A stretch of DNA of 55,206 nt, from NCBI RefSeq assembly GCF_002211445.1, contig NZ_LSTO01000005.1, positions 1-55,206 of the forward strand, in the 5' to 3' direction. This document shows, one piece after another, positions 31,584 to 40,915 of this stretch; positions within the stretch are counted from its first letter, which is position 1, and each line of letters opens with the position of its first letter. The translations under genes were made by a program, and so were the position numbers. The notes under the pieces were generated by a model, which saw nothing but the letters and a program-made list of their open reading frames with translations, had not been told where the DNA came from and searched no databases. The DNA is from Noviherbaspirillum denitrificans (lineage in GTDB: Bacteria > Pseudomonadota > Gammaproteobacteria > Burkholderiales > Burkholderiaceae_D).

Positions 31584-34337
31584 TCACGTCGGTACCGGGT
31601 TCTGACGTCGTTGCTGGTACCAGCGCATGAATTCGAGTGCCGGCATCGGCCGGCTGAACCAGTATCCCTGTGCCTGATCGCATCCATGCTCCTGTAGATA
31701 GCGTAGCGCGTTTTCCGACTCGATTCCCTCGCCATGGACTTCGAGATTAAGGCTTCGGCCCAGCGCAATAATGGCGTCCGTCACAGACCGGCTCGCCGCG
31801 TCGTTTTCCAGGCTGCGAATAAACGATTGATCGACCTTGAGCTTGTCAATGGGCAAGTGCGTGAGGCTGCTCAGGCTGGAATAGCCGGTGCCAAAATCAT
31901 CGAGGGCAACACGCATCCCGAGCGATTTGATCCTGTTCAGGATCGCGACGGCCTCATCGAGATTATCCATGATCGCGCTCTCGGTCACCTCGATCTCCAG
32001 GCGTTCGGCGTCAACGCCGACGTCAGAAATAATGTCGCGCAAGGTATCCGCAAAGTTTTGATGGCGGAACTGCAGCGGCGACACGTTGATCGCGATCGTC
32101 AGGTCCAGCCCTTGCTCCGCCCACTGTTTATGCTGGCGGCACGCCTCGCGGGCGACCCACTTGCCGAGTTCCGCAATCAACCCGGACGATTCAGCAATGG
32201 GAATAAACTTGTCTGGTGAAATGTCTGTCCCGGACGGGAACGACATGCGGACAAGCGCTTCCGCGCCAATCAGTTCGCCGCTTTTGACGTCCACCACTGG
32301 CTGGTAATGTAACTGCAGGCCGCCATCGCGCAACGAGTTGCGCAGCCGCGCTTCAATCAGAAACGCGCCTTCGGTCTCTCGCTCAAGGGCGGCGGTATAG
32401 CACTGGTAGTTCGCCCTACCAGAGCGCTTGGCGTGGTACATCGCACGATCCGCGGTGTTAAACAACTCTTCGACATCCAGCGCATCGTCAGGAAAGAAGC
32501 TGACGCCAATCGACGCGCAAATGCCCAACTCAATCCCGTTGAATCGAACCGGGGGTTCAAGGCGCTGGATAATGTGCTCAGCGACGCTTCGTGCACGCGA
32601 ATGGATTTCCTTGAAATTGGGCACGACAATGACAAACTCGTCGCCGCCCAAGCGGCCGACCATGTCTTCTTTTCTTGTACAGCCCAGGAGTCTGATAGCC
32701 ACCTCACGTAAAACGCGGTCACCTGCTTCGTGCCCGTACAGGTCATTAATCGTCTTGAACCTGTCCAGGTCGATATAGAGCAAGGCCGCGCTACCGTGGC
32801 CGCGCTTGGCCGCCGCCAGGACGCGTGCACAGTATTCGAGAACGAGGGTCCGGTTAGGCAAGCCCGTCAGGACGTCGTGGAGCGCGGCATCCCGCACGCG
32901 TTGCTCGGTGCGCTTTTGTTCGTTTATATCCTGCATCATTCCGTGCAGGTAGGTGACTTCCCCGGCTTCGTTGCGCACCGCCTCGCACCGCGACTTCATC
33001 CATAGCACTTCACCGTTGCCGTGAATAACCTGAATCTCAAGGTCATATCCCTTGCCGGTTTTCATTGTCTCTTCCGTGGCAAGGCGAATGCGTTCCCAGG
33101 ACTCTTTCGTCAACAGCGTGCCACGTTGCTGGGCGAATGGCGGGAATTGGCGACCACAGATTTCGATAAGTGAATCGGACGCGCTGATCTCGTCCGCTGC
33201 AAGGTTCCATGACCAGGTGCCAAGCTTTGCCAGCCGATGGGCCTCTTTGAGCTCGGCATCCCTCTTTTGCAGGATGACGGCCGCCTTCGTAATTGCGGCA
33301 GCAATATCGGCCGATTCTTTAATATCCGGCTCGGGGACCTTGCTTGGCGTCCCTGTCCCAAGCGCTTCGGCGGGCGCGACGAGGGCTTCCAATGCGCGGG
33401 TGACTCTCTTGCCCATTAATGACGCAACGATCAGGCCAAAAACAAAGACCGCCGCAACACCGATTGCGACAAGGGTCAGCCCGCGTACCAGCGGGCTGAC
33501 GATATCGGCGCGCGGAACGCCGATAGCCACCCGCCAACCGGTACGTGACGACAAACTATAGAAATACCTCGCCTCGCGCCCTTCAAGCGTCGTCGCGTCG
33601 ATCGAGCCCTCACCGGTGTTGGCGATGGCGGCCAGCAATTGCGCTGACGGTTTCGCGGCCACCCATCGGTCAGGATCATGTGAACGAGCAACGATGGAGC
33701 CGCTCGAATCCAGTATTGCCACAATCCAGCCGTCGGGCAGGCGTTGTGCACGCAGCAGCTCGTTGAACTCTTGGGGAAGGATGCCGATACCAAGCGCATA
33801 TGCAACTTGCCCGTCGTGGATGACCGGCACATAGACACTCATGATCGGGCGCTTCAGGACCGATCCCACAAATATATTGGAAATCGCCGGTTTTCCTGTG
33901 ACAAACACTGACTTCAGCTGAGCTGTTGCAGATTCCGCCGGCAGCGCGTTCCCGAAATCGACTGCCGTATTGAGAAGCAACCTGCCGTCCCGGTCCCGCA
34001 AAACAACGTTAACGGCATGGCCGGATTGGGCGAGCACCTCGCGCGCCAACGCATGGAATCGGGAAAGATCGGCCTGTTTAAGCGGTACGGCGGCGGCAAG
34101 CGCATGCGCCATGGATTGTGTACGCGCGAGAAGGTTATCGGATGCCTCGGCCAGGGCGCGCGCGGTCTGAATCGTATCTCTTTCGCGCTGCCTGTACTCA
34201 TTGCGGTATTCGTATCCCATTAAGAAAACCGCGCCAATGATGCCGGGAAGCACGCATGCAAGTACCAGACGGTTGAGCACTGCGTGAACCGATAAGGTCG
34301 AGGCCCGTGGCTGGTCGGTGCGTCTGGATCTCATCAT
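31584..34337 (-). CDS. Membrane Cache-HAMP-PAS-GGDEF-EAL protein (c-di-GMP turnover)
   Basis: 917-residue paralogue of the protein at 25523-28675, convergent with the gene at 29161. Order: helix (about 21-43), periplasmic Cache sensor (45-280), helix (about 286-308), HAMP, PAS (360-475), GGDEF (480-650) with intact GGDEF at 564-568 and I-site RKED at 555-558, EAL (665-905) with EAL at 693-695, VTESAIM, DDFGTGYSS and GEGIES. The Cache domains of the two share long identical stretches (VFVTGKPAISN against VFTTGKPAISN; IGSVLKRP against VGSVLKRP), so they arose by duplication, and the second PAS was gained or lost later. Confidence 0.93.
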   Translation of the reverse strand: MMRSRRTDQPRASTLSVHAVLNRLVLACVLPGIIGAVFLMGYEYRNEYRQRERDTIQTARALAEASDNLLARTQSMAHALAAAVPLKQADLSRFHALAREVLAQSGHAVNVVLRDRDGRLLLNTAVDFGNALPAESATAQLKSVFVTGKPAISNIFVGSVLKRPIMSVYVPVIHDGQVAYALGIGILPQEFNELLRAQRLPDGWIVAILDSSGSIVARSHDPDRWVAAKPSAQLLAAIANTGEGSIDATTLEGREARYFYSLSSRTGWRVAIGVPRADIVSPLVRGLTLVAIGVAAVFVFGLIVASLMGKRVTRALEALVAPAEALGTGTPSKVPEPDIKESADIAAAITKAAVILQKRDAELKEAHRLAKLGTWSWNLAADEISASDSLIEICGRQFPPFAQQRGTLLTKESWERIRLATEETMKTGKGYDLEIQVIHGNGEVLWMKSRCEAVRNEAGEVTYLHGMMQDINEQKRTEQRVRDAALHDVLTGLPNRTLVLEYCARVLAAAKRGHGSAALLYIDLDRFKTINDLYGHEAGDRVLREVAIRLLGCTRKEDMVGRLGGDEFVIVVPNFKEIHSRARSVAEHIIQRLEPPVRFNGIELGICASIGVSFFPDDALDVEELFNTADRAMYHAKRSGRANYQCYTAALERETEGAFLIEARLRNSLRDGGLQLHYQPVVDVKSGELIGAEALVRMSFPSGTDISPDKFIPIAESSGLIAELGKWVAREACRQHKQWAEQGLDLTIAINVSPLQFRHQNFADTLRDIISDVGVDAERLEIEVTESAIMDNLDEAVAILNRIKSLGMRVALDDFGTGYSSLSSLTHLPIDKLKVDQSFIRSLENDAASRSVTDAIIALGRSLNLEVHGEGIESENALRYLQEHGCDQAQGYWFSRPMPALEFMRWYQQRRQNPVPT

Positions 34338-34509
34338 AGGGCCATGCCTGTCTCCACCGGGGAGGCAGTTTGACCGTGATTCATATCTAAAATTTCACCA
34401 GCGACAATTTTTCGCGGTTCGCCGTCGCAGGCGTGCGGTTGAGGCGAAAAGACCACCGAGAAAGGGAAGAGCAAGACCGCAATTAGTCAAAGAAACGCGG
34501 GGCATAGGT

Positions 34510-34650
34510 CTACGTTCTGAGGTTCGAAGCGGTGATGATCGCCGCATCAGGAAGATTCAGATTGATCAGGATATTCGATTCGTCCGGGACGATCCCCGAG
34601 GGGACGACCAACAAGATGGATGCCCGGCTGTTGACCCAACGCCGATCCTA
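34510..34650 (-). pseudogene. C-terminal relic of a RES-domain toxin
   Basis: Minus-strand translation from 34647 reads DRRWVNSRASILLVVPSGIV then PDESNILINLNLPDAA and stops at 34510. This matches the C-terminal end of RES-domain proteins (usual form: W...S...LLVPS.IVPEE.N.LINP.HPD), NAD-degrading toxins of Xre-RES pairs. A TAG directly precedes it (34648-34650), no start is visible, and the Arg-Glu-Ser catalytic part is absent. It is a dead fragment of a former toxin-antitoxin module. Confidence 0.5.
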
Positions 34651-34717
34651 CAATTGACGGTTTTCCTTCGGTCCATTATCCGGGTTGCTGCTTGGTTGCC
34701 TCAGGGCATGTTGGTTT

Positions 34718-35236
34718 TCATTGCGCCCGCTTGAGCATAACCTCGGCCGAACCGCCGCTTGAAGCAGAAGGGGTTACCCATTTCAGCTCATCTCTGGAAA
34801 TGCTGAATGGTCTCTTCTGATCAATGCCGTTCCAGTTGGGGAACGTGCTGGCTTCTATATGAAAGGTAATACTCTTATCGGCTTCATTAACTTCGTATTT
34901 ACCGAAGTGCGCGATGGACCCTTGCACGACAGCCTTATACTCGTCATTCGTGCCTTCATTGCGGTTGCCGGAAGCGAACTTTGGTTGGTCCGCGCGGCTG
35001 GTCATCAATACATAATTTCCCTGGTTGTCGAACGTTACACGGCCTTGTGGATTAGGGCCGAACAAGGGCACTCTGCTCCCATCCGGCCGGATGTTATCCA
35101 CGGATATGTATTTCCATGTTCCGACAATCTGTTCCTTGAGAGATTTCTGCTGCCCGATCGCTTCGTGAGAGAGGGCTCCAATGCCGAGAAATAAAAGTGT
35201 TGGCGCAGAAACAGAGAGGGCGTTAGACAAGTTCAT
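34718..35236 (-). CDS. Exported lipocalin-like domain protein
   Basis: A 172-residue protein with a signal peptide (MNLSNALSVSAPTLLFLGIG, cleavage near the GQQ at about 30) and a lipocalin-like domain typical of the family that starts with a GTWKYISVDNIRPDG motif and continues with GRVTFDNQGNYVLMTSRADQ. Such proteins bind or shield small ligands; the ligand is unknown. Confidence 0.78.
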   Translation of the reverse strand: MNLSNALSVSAPTLLFLGIGALSHEAIGQQKSLKEQIVGTWKYISVDNIRPDGSRVPLFGPNPQGRVTFDNQGNYVLMTSRADQPKFASGNRNEGTNDEYKAVVQGSIAHFGKYEVNEADKSITFHIEASTFPNWNGIDQKRPFSISRDELKWVTPSASSGGSAEVMLKRAQ

Positions 35237-35629
35237 GGCTGGCTCGCTCGAATTAAGTCAATGTTTCATCGTTCCTGCAGTCCCGCATGTCACAGTGTTT
35301 GCAGATCGAGTGCTTGTTCGCGGTATTTTCACGATAGGCTGACGCAAGACGATGCCTTTAACCTAGCGCAAGCCGGCAACTTAGCCATGCGGGTTACTTC
35401 AGGCTTCGACGCAGCCGGATGACCGCTTCTGGCCGCTTTGAGCTGCATTCCAGCCGGTTCAGACTTGGCTGCATATCGCGGGACGCGACCCAATGCAACC
35501 GAGTCGTTTCCGCTGACGAGCATCGATAATGCGGTGATCGTCTATAAGCAACCGTCAAAGGCGAGATAAATTGATAACACACCGTACCGGGACGCAGCCA
35601 AACCTGCGACAAACCCCAGTATTGCATTA
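35237..35629. other. Intergenic region, no gene seen
   Basis: 393 bp. Short frames here have no protein features. Minus-strand sequence around 35420-35510 resembles the degenerate extragenic repeats (a GGGTCGCGT core) also present near 39250. Confidence 0.4.
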
Positions 35630-37222
35630 TCAACGCGGTCCGTTCGCCTGCGCCGTGTTACGGCCGATCAGCAGCCATGCGCTGATCGAACTCGCCAGCG
35701 CGAGACACGCAGAAAGCAGCATCACCCAACGGAATCCGTGCACAAAGGAATTCGCGACCGCCGCTCTAATCGCTTCTTTCTCGGCAGCGGCCGTCGTTTC
35801 AGGGAGCTCGATCGCAGCCAGTCTGTTTTCTTGCGCCATCGCTTGCTGCACAACCGATGGCGTCACCTGCATCTCGGCGACGGCTTTGGCAAACGCGTGG
35901 CGGAATGCAATGCTCATGACCACGCCGAATACGGCAATCGACAACACCGCCGCAATGCGCGATACCGCATTGTTGATGCCTGAAGCCACTCCCGCGAGAT
36001 CAGTGTCGAATGCATTCATCACTGTTGTGGTCAGCGGTGCAACACAGACCGTCATGCCAAAACCCAATACCAGCACGGCAGGAAAGAATGTGAGCCAATA
36101 GCTGCCGCCGACGCCAGGAACAGCCAGCAATGAAAAACCGATCGAGGCGACTGCGGGACCAACCACCAGCGGCCTTTTTGCGCCGTAGCGGTCAACCAGT
36201 CCGCCGGCCCAGCGTGACAGGGCGAACATGGTCAGGATGAACGGCAGCAACGCCGATCCGGCCGCGACTGCGGAGTAGCCTTGTACCTGGATGAGGTTAA
36301 GAGGCAGAAAGTACAGACTTCCACCCAGCGCCGCATAGAGAAGCAACGTAAGCAGATTGGCCCCACTGAAATCCGGAGAGCGAAACAGGTGCAACGGCAG
36401 CATTGGTGAAGGGTGCCGACTCTCGACGACGATAAAACCCGTCAGCATGATGACGGCAAGCAGCAGCGTACCAATGACATGCCGGTCATTCCACCCGGAC
36501 GACGACGTTTCGATCAGCCCGAACACGAGTGCGCCCAATCCGCCACTCGCCAATCCGGCGCCGGCCCAATCCGTTCTAGCTGCCGTACGGTTTCTTTCTC
36601 CCGCGGGGATGAACCTGAACGAGAGTACGAGCACGATCGCGGCAAACGGAATATTGAGGAGGAATGCATAGCGCCACGACCAATGCTCGATAAGAATGCC
36701 CCCGATGACCGGACCAAGCGCCGCGGTGATCGCCGTCCAGCCGGACCAGGTGCCGATGGCTTTGCCACGCACATCCTCCGGAAATGAAGCGCTGATCAGC
36801 GCAAGGCTTCCCGGTACCAGAAGTGCGCCGCCGATGCCTTGCATCGCCCTGGCCGCCAGCAATTGCCCAATGCTGTCGACGCTCGCGCACCACACCGATG
36901 CGGAACCAAACAGCGTCACGCCAAGAGTGAAAATCCGTCGTCGTCCGAACCGGTCGCCCGCGCTTCCGCCAACGAGCAGCAGCGACGCCAGAAACAGGGC
37001 ATACGATTCAACAATCCATTGAACCTGTGCCGCCGTTGCGCCGAACTCCCGCTGCAGCGCAGGAAGCGCCACATTCACAACGGTGCCGTCGATGAACACC
37101 ATGCTTGATGCCAGGATCGTCGTTGCCAGAACCCAAGGACGTGCCGACACGCTACAAGGCGTTTCCGCCGCAGCGCTCGCGATCAAGGCCTCGTCACAGG
37201 CGGAAGAAGTTGCCACACTCAT
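35630..37222 (-). CDS. MFS drug exporter, DHA2 family (14 helices)
   Basis: Proton-driven multidrug antiporter of the EmrB/QacA class. The 530-residue product has about fourteen hydrophobic helices, motif A GSAGDRFGRRR after helix 2, and antiporter motif C ALGPVIGGI in helix 5. The ATG at 37222 is preferred over the GTG at 37231 because AGCAGGTG lies at a suitable distance. No membrane-fusion partner adjoins it, so it probably works alone in the inner membrane. It is divergent from the ABC fusion gene. Confidence 0.92.
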   Translation of the reverse strand: MSVATSSACDEALIASAAAETPCSVSARPWVLATTILASSMVFIDGTVVNVALPALQREFGATAAQVQWIVESYALFLASLLLVGGSAGDRFGRRRIFTLGVTLFGSASVWCASVDSIGQLLAARAMQGIGGALLVPGSLALISASFPEDVRGKAIGTWSGWTAITAALGPVIGGILIEHWSWRYAFLLNIPFAAIVLVLSFRFIPAGERNRTAARTDWAGAGLASGGLGALVFGLIETSSSGWNDRHVIGTLLLAVIMLTGFIVVESRHPSPMLPLHLFRSPDFSGANLLTLLLYAALGGSLYFLPLNLIQVQGYSAVAAGSALLPFILTMFALSRWAGGLVDRYGAKRPLVVGPAVASIGFSLLAVPGVGGSYWLTFFPAVLVLGFGMTVCVAPLTTTVMNAFDTDLAGVASGINNAVSRIAAVLSIAVFGVVMSIAFRHAFAKAVAEMQVTPSVVQQAMAQENRLAAIELPETTAAAEKEAIRAAVANSFVHGFRWVMLLSACLALASSISAWLLIGRNTAQANGPR

Positions 37223-37470
37223 CTTTTGCACCTGCTGCTCAGTCTATACGTTGGCGGATGCCTATGAAGCGCCGGTGCCCCTGCCGGCTGACGCAATTGA
37301 CTGACATCAAACCTTGTGATGTTTGCGGCACCGTCATCGGCCAATCGCTGCTCGCAATGCTACAAGTAGCATGAAAGCACTTCACGGGTATTCGTGATGA
37401 CGCTTGGACATAGAACCGACCGCAGGCGTCGCAGCCGATTGCGCTCCGGAGCTGATGATCTTTTGCGCCG

Positions 37471-38970
37471 ATGAACACAGGACCATTGACATTGCCGGGG
37501 AAAATTGCAGTCGTCGCATTCTGCATGCAGCTTGCGGCGGACGTTGTTCTGGCCGATGACGTACTTCGCATCGGGTCGAAGCGCTTCACGGAGTCGTACA
37601 TCCTCGGCGAAATCCTTACCCAATCCGTGCAAGCCACCACGCGCGCCGAGCACCGCCTCGGATTGGGCAATACCGCGATCGTGTTCGAAGCGCTCAAGAC
37701 AGGCGCAATCGACGCTTACCCTGAATATACGGGAACCATTTCCCATGAAATCCTCAAGCGCAAGGACATCGACTCGCTGGAGGACATGAGCAAGGCGCTT
37801 GCTCCCTTGGGAATCGGCGTCGGCATCCCGCTCGGCTTTTCGAATGGCTACGCGCTGGCGACTCGCCGGGATGCGCAGGTCAGCCGGGTGAGCGGGCTTG
37901 AACATGCGCCGGGCATGACGATCGGCCTGTCGCACGAGTTCATCGGCCGCATCGATGGCTGGCCCGGCCTTGCGAAGCGATACGGCCTGCAGCAGAAGCC
38001 GATCGGACTCGACCACGGACTTGCTTATGAAGCCCTGACAGCGCGTCAGGTCGATGTGATCGACATCTATACGACAGATGCAAAACTCAGACAATATCCT
38101 TTACGCATTCTCGATGACGATGCTGGCTATTTTCCGCGATACGATGCCGTGCTCCTGTTTCGCCTCGATCTTGCGGAGCGCTTTCCACGCGCATGGAAAG
38201 CGTTGCAGGGACTGGAAGGCAAGATCAGCCAGGACCGCATGGTTTCCATGAATGCCGCGGCGGAAATCGATGGCAAGTCCTTCAAGGACATTGCCCGATC
38301 CTTCCTTCATGCGGCATCTGCCCGAACAGATAACACAGATGCCACTCCAGGCTTTGCCGACAAGCTGTTCGACGAAAGCTTCTGGCGCCTCATGCGCGAC
38401 CACATCACCCTGGTTCTGCTGTCGGTGAGCATGGCTGCATTGGCCGGAATTCCGCTCGGGGTGCTGGCTGCTTTCCAGCCGCGCCTGCGGCAAGCGGTCA
38501 TGGCGATCGTCGGGGTTTTGCAGACGGTACCTTCGCTGGCTCTGCTCGCGATGCTCATTCCCTTGCTGGGCACCATTGGTACGGTCCCGGCTCTCGTCGC
38601 GCTCTTTCTGTACGCACTGCTGCCTGTGGTGCGCAACACGTGCACTGGCATCGAGCAGATCAGTCCCGGACTGCGCATGGCGGCGCTTGCCTTGGGAATG
38701 CGCACCTGGCACCGTCTCCTGCATATCGAGCTGCCGCTGGCGCTGCCCGTCATTCTTGCAGGCCTCAAGACCGCCGCGGTCATGAGCGTAGGCACCGCGA
38801 CCATTGCCGCCTTCATCGGCGCCGGCGGTTTCGGCGAACGTATTGCAACCGGGCTCGCAGTGAACGACAACGACATGCTGCTCGCCGGCGCATTACCTGC
38901 GGCGTTTCTGGCCCTTGTCATTCAAGGACTGTTCGAATTGGGAGAGTGGACGCTGCGGCGGCGTCCATGA
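37471..38970 (+). CDS. Osmoprotectant-type ABC transporter fusion: substrate-binding protein plus permease
   Basis: The 499-residue protein joins an N-terminal periplasmic OpuAC-like binding domain (about 30-290; RIGSKRFTESYILGEILTQS, GAIDAYPEYTGTI) to a C-terminal BPD-type permease (about 315-490; TLVLLSVSMAALAGIPLGVL, GLRMAALALGMRTWHRLLHI as the EAA-like loop). It should import betaine, choline or a similar compound. A signal-like hydrophobic segment starts the protein. The ATP-binding subunit expected for such systems is not within the window on either side, so it must come from elsewhere or be lost. Confidence 0.88.
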   Translation: MNTGPLTLPGKIAVVAFCMQLAADVVLADDVLRIGSKRFTESYILGEILTQSVQATTRAEHRLGLGNTAIVFEALKTGAIDAYPEYTGTISHEILKRKDIDSLEDMSKALAPLGIGVGIPLGFSNGYALATRRDAQVSRVSGLEHAPGMTIGLSHEFIGRIDGWPGLAKRYGLQQKPIGLDHGLAYEALTARQVDVIDIYTTDAKLRQYPLRILDDDAGYFPRYDAVLLFRLDLAERFPRAWKALQGLEGKISQDRMVSMNAAAEIDGKSFKDIARSFLHAASARTDNTDATPGFADKLFDESFWRLMRDHITLVLLSVSMAALAGIPLGVLAAFQPRLRQAVMAIVGVLQTVPSLALLAMLIPLLGTIGTVPALVALFLYALLPVVRNTCTGIEQISPGLRMAALALGMRTWHRLLHIELPLALPVILAGLKTAAVMSVGTATIAAFIGAGGFGERIATGLAVNDNDMLLAGALPAAFLALVIQGLFELGEWTLRRRP

Positions 38971-39557
38971 ATCTGAGCAAATTGTCAAAGAGCCCATTTC
39001 GGCTGGGCGCGAGGCGCAAGAGCTCTCTGCAGAATGGGTGCCTGGCAAGTCCTTGCCATCGCAGGCACTGACCTGGAAGGCGAAGCCCTAATTCACCGTT
39101 CGATCCAGGCGACCGAGTTATTAGCGTTACAAAGGTGTGAAAGTAATGGCACCGTGCCAAAGGTTATTGGCCGCGCCGAGCCTGTCCATCTCCAGCCGAG
39201 GTCGGCTGCTCTAGGCCGGGTTTCAGACCTTCAGTTTTCAGCCTTGAACTGGGGCACGCGACCCGAAGCAGACGTAGTCTAGCCCCAATAGCTGCCGTTC
39301 GAGTGTTTACTTCGGGAGAATCGGAAATGTTAAGGGAAGCCATGGTTTATTCACTGGAACGCTCTCACACCCCTTGTAACCATACTGCTGCGTGTGACGG
39401 ACTTATAAAAACTGTCGTGAACTCCCAGAATAAGCAGAGAGGGATGAGCCAATACTTCACGGGAGCCCGCTGCACCGGGCGAGAATGCGGACGTTGAATC
39501 AATGGCAGGCAGGGCACTCTCGCCAGCCTCGTCGAGGCCAAGGGCAATCCGCGCTTG
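38971..39557. other. Intergenic region, no convincing gene
   Basis: Short frames around 39034 and 39328 lack recognisable features. The minus strand near 39230-39310 carries a sequence like known degenerate extragenic repeats of Betaproteobacteria (GTCTGCTTCGGGTCGCGT). No tRNA or clear hairpin terminator was found. Confidence 0.4.
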
Positions 39558-39701
39558 ATGGACATGCACCGCATTCGAAAGTGGTCCGTTCAAGCGATGC
39601 GGATCGTAGGGTTCGATACGGCGGCCGCGCGGGCCCGGGCTGCCAGAAAATATGAAGAGCGTGAAGCTATGGAAGCTTACCGTATTAACGCGCAAGCATG
39701 A
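39558..39701 (+). CDS. Possible 47-residue small protein or gene fragment
   Basis: An ATG at 39558 opens a frame ending at 39701. Its product is amphipathic and charged (FDTAAARARAARKYEEREAM) with good coding character, and the same frame stays open upstream to 39497 (TLASLVEAKGNPRL). No ribosome site is clear. It may be a short real protein or a remnant. Confidence 0.35.
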   Translation: MDMHRIRKWSVQAMRIVGFDTAAARARAARKYEEREAMEAYRINAQA

Positions 39702-40035
39702 GCAGGCAGCCGAGGATTTCGGCGGAGTGTGACCGCCCGTTTCGCAATCCTGTGCCGGGGCCCGTCGTCCAGTCGTATTCAATCCACGGCTGCGGATAAT
39801 AACGGGCATCGCCGATTAGAGACAGGACGGTTTATTCCAGCGGCGAAGAGACCGAGCCGTGGGAAATCGTGACCTGCATCTTGCTTGCCTTTTCTGGACG
39901 GATGTAGCCACTCGTTTCTTTAGGCAGAACGGCAAACATGGCCAACGGAAAGAGACAGTGATGTCGGCTGAAATTCCTCCCGCAAATGGGAAGGCTGACA
40001 CAGCGATGAAGTGCATCGAAAGAAGGAGAAGCGAA

Positions 40036-40524
40036 ATGAAAACAGATCAGGAGCAATCACATTGCCTGCAAAAAGAGACGCGTCAGAACTGGCCATTCAT
40101 GACGCTGCACCAGCGCTTCGAACAAGTCGTGGTGCTCGTATTGAGCGTGATCATCGCCCTGGTCATCGCCATCGCATTGCTGCAGCTGGTGACCCGCCTC
40201 ATACCGCTGTTGCTTGGCGGAGCGCTTGATCCGCTGGACCACGAGGTGTTCCAGGCAATGTTCGGCATGATCATGACGCTGCTGATCGCATTGGAGTTCA
40301 AGCACTCGATCATTCGCGTCGCTTTGCGCGCCGAAGGAATCGTTCAGGTCAAGACCGTTATTTTGATCGCGCTTCTGGCCTTGATCCGCAAGTTCATCAT
40401 CCTGGACATTCATACCACCGACGCGGCGACCATCGCGGCGCTGGCGAGCGCCACGCTGGCGCTCGGGATTGTCTATTGGCTGTTCAGGGAAAGGGAAGAC
40501 AGGCAATCGAAGCCGCTGGAATGA
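40036..40524 (+). CDS. psiE: PsiE-family membrane protein
   Basis: The 162-residue protein has four membrane helices (VVVLVLSVIIALVIAIALLQ, QAMFGMIMTLLIALEF, VKTVILIALLALIRKFIIL, AALASATLALGIVYWLF) and the PsiE signature LEFKHSIIRV. PsiE is named for phosphate-starvation induction; homologues also occur in transmissible heat-resistance loci. The ATG at 40036 has a GGAGAAGCGAA site and gives a normal length. It opens the stress-gene region. Confidence 0.87.
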   Translation: MKTDQEQSHCLQKETRQNWPFMTLHQRFEQVVVLVLSVIIALVIAIALLQLVTRLIPLLLGGALDPLDHEVFQAMFGMIMTLLIALEFKHSIIRVALRAEGIVQVKTVILIALLALIRKFIILDIHTTDAATIAALASATLALGIVYWLFREREDRQSKPLE

Positions 40525-40579
40525 ACGACAGGAGCGACTCATCCGGCGTTTCGCGGCGACGCACTTGCGGCTTGCATGC

Positions 40580-40915
40580 TCAGCCCGGATTCGGCATGCC
40601 ATGACCGAGCCGTGCGCGCATCGCGTTCAATTCCATTTCCAGTTCTTCGATGCGCTGTATCAGGGCCATCGCCAGGGTCATGCCATGCCGGTCAAGCTCG
40701 AAGTCGTCGCGCAGCCTGCGCGCCGTGCTTGCGACAACGATGTACCGGAGCGGGAACGACATCGGCCGCGCGCTGGCGTCGACCGGTGTGATGACGCCGT
40801 TCTCTATCAGGTCATCCAGCTCTTCGTTCGACAAGCCGGACACTTCGACCAGATTCCGGGCCGAGCAGATGGCCTGCTCATTGAGCCAGACCCATTCAGT
40901 GGAATTGACTTTCAT
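40580..40915 (-). CDS. cbpM: CbpM-like chaperone-modulator protein
   Basis: The 111-residue MerR-like protein ([20 protein letters not shown], then [13 protein letters not shown]) modulates the J-domain protein CbpA; E. coli CbpM blocks its co-chaperone and DNA-binding activity. The start overlaps the cbpA stop as ATGA, the usual cbpA-cbpM arrangement. The C-terminal helix ([18 protein letters not shown]) probably dimerises. Confidence 0.9.
   Translation of the reverse strand: MKVNSTEWVWLNEQAICSARNLVEVSGLSNEELDDLIENGVITPVDASARPMSFPLRYIVVASTARRLRDDFELDRHGMTLAMALIQRIEELEMELNAMRARLGHGMPNPG

Noticed and set aside
34318-34734. 138-codon plus-strand frame
   Set aside because: Very basic and featureless; the opposite strand carries the RES-like remnant.
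35399-39310. Matched copies of one extragenic repeat near 35450 and 39250
   Set aside because: Only a short GGGTCGCGT-type core is clearly shared; the rest is too diverged to call a defined repeat by eye.
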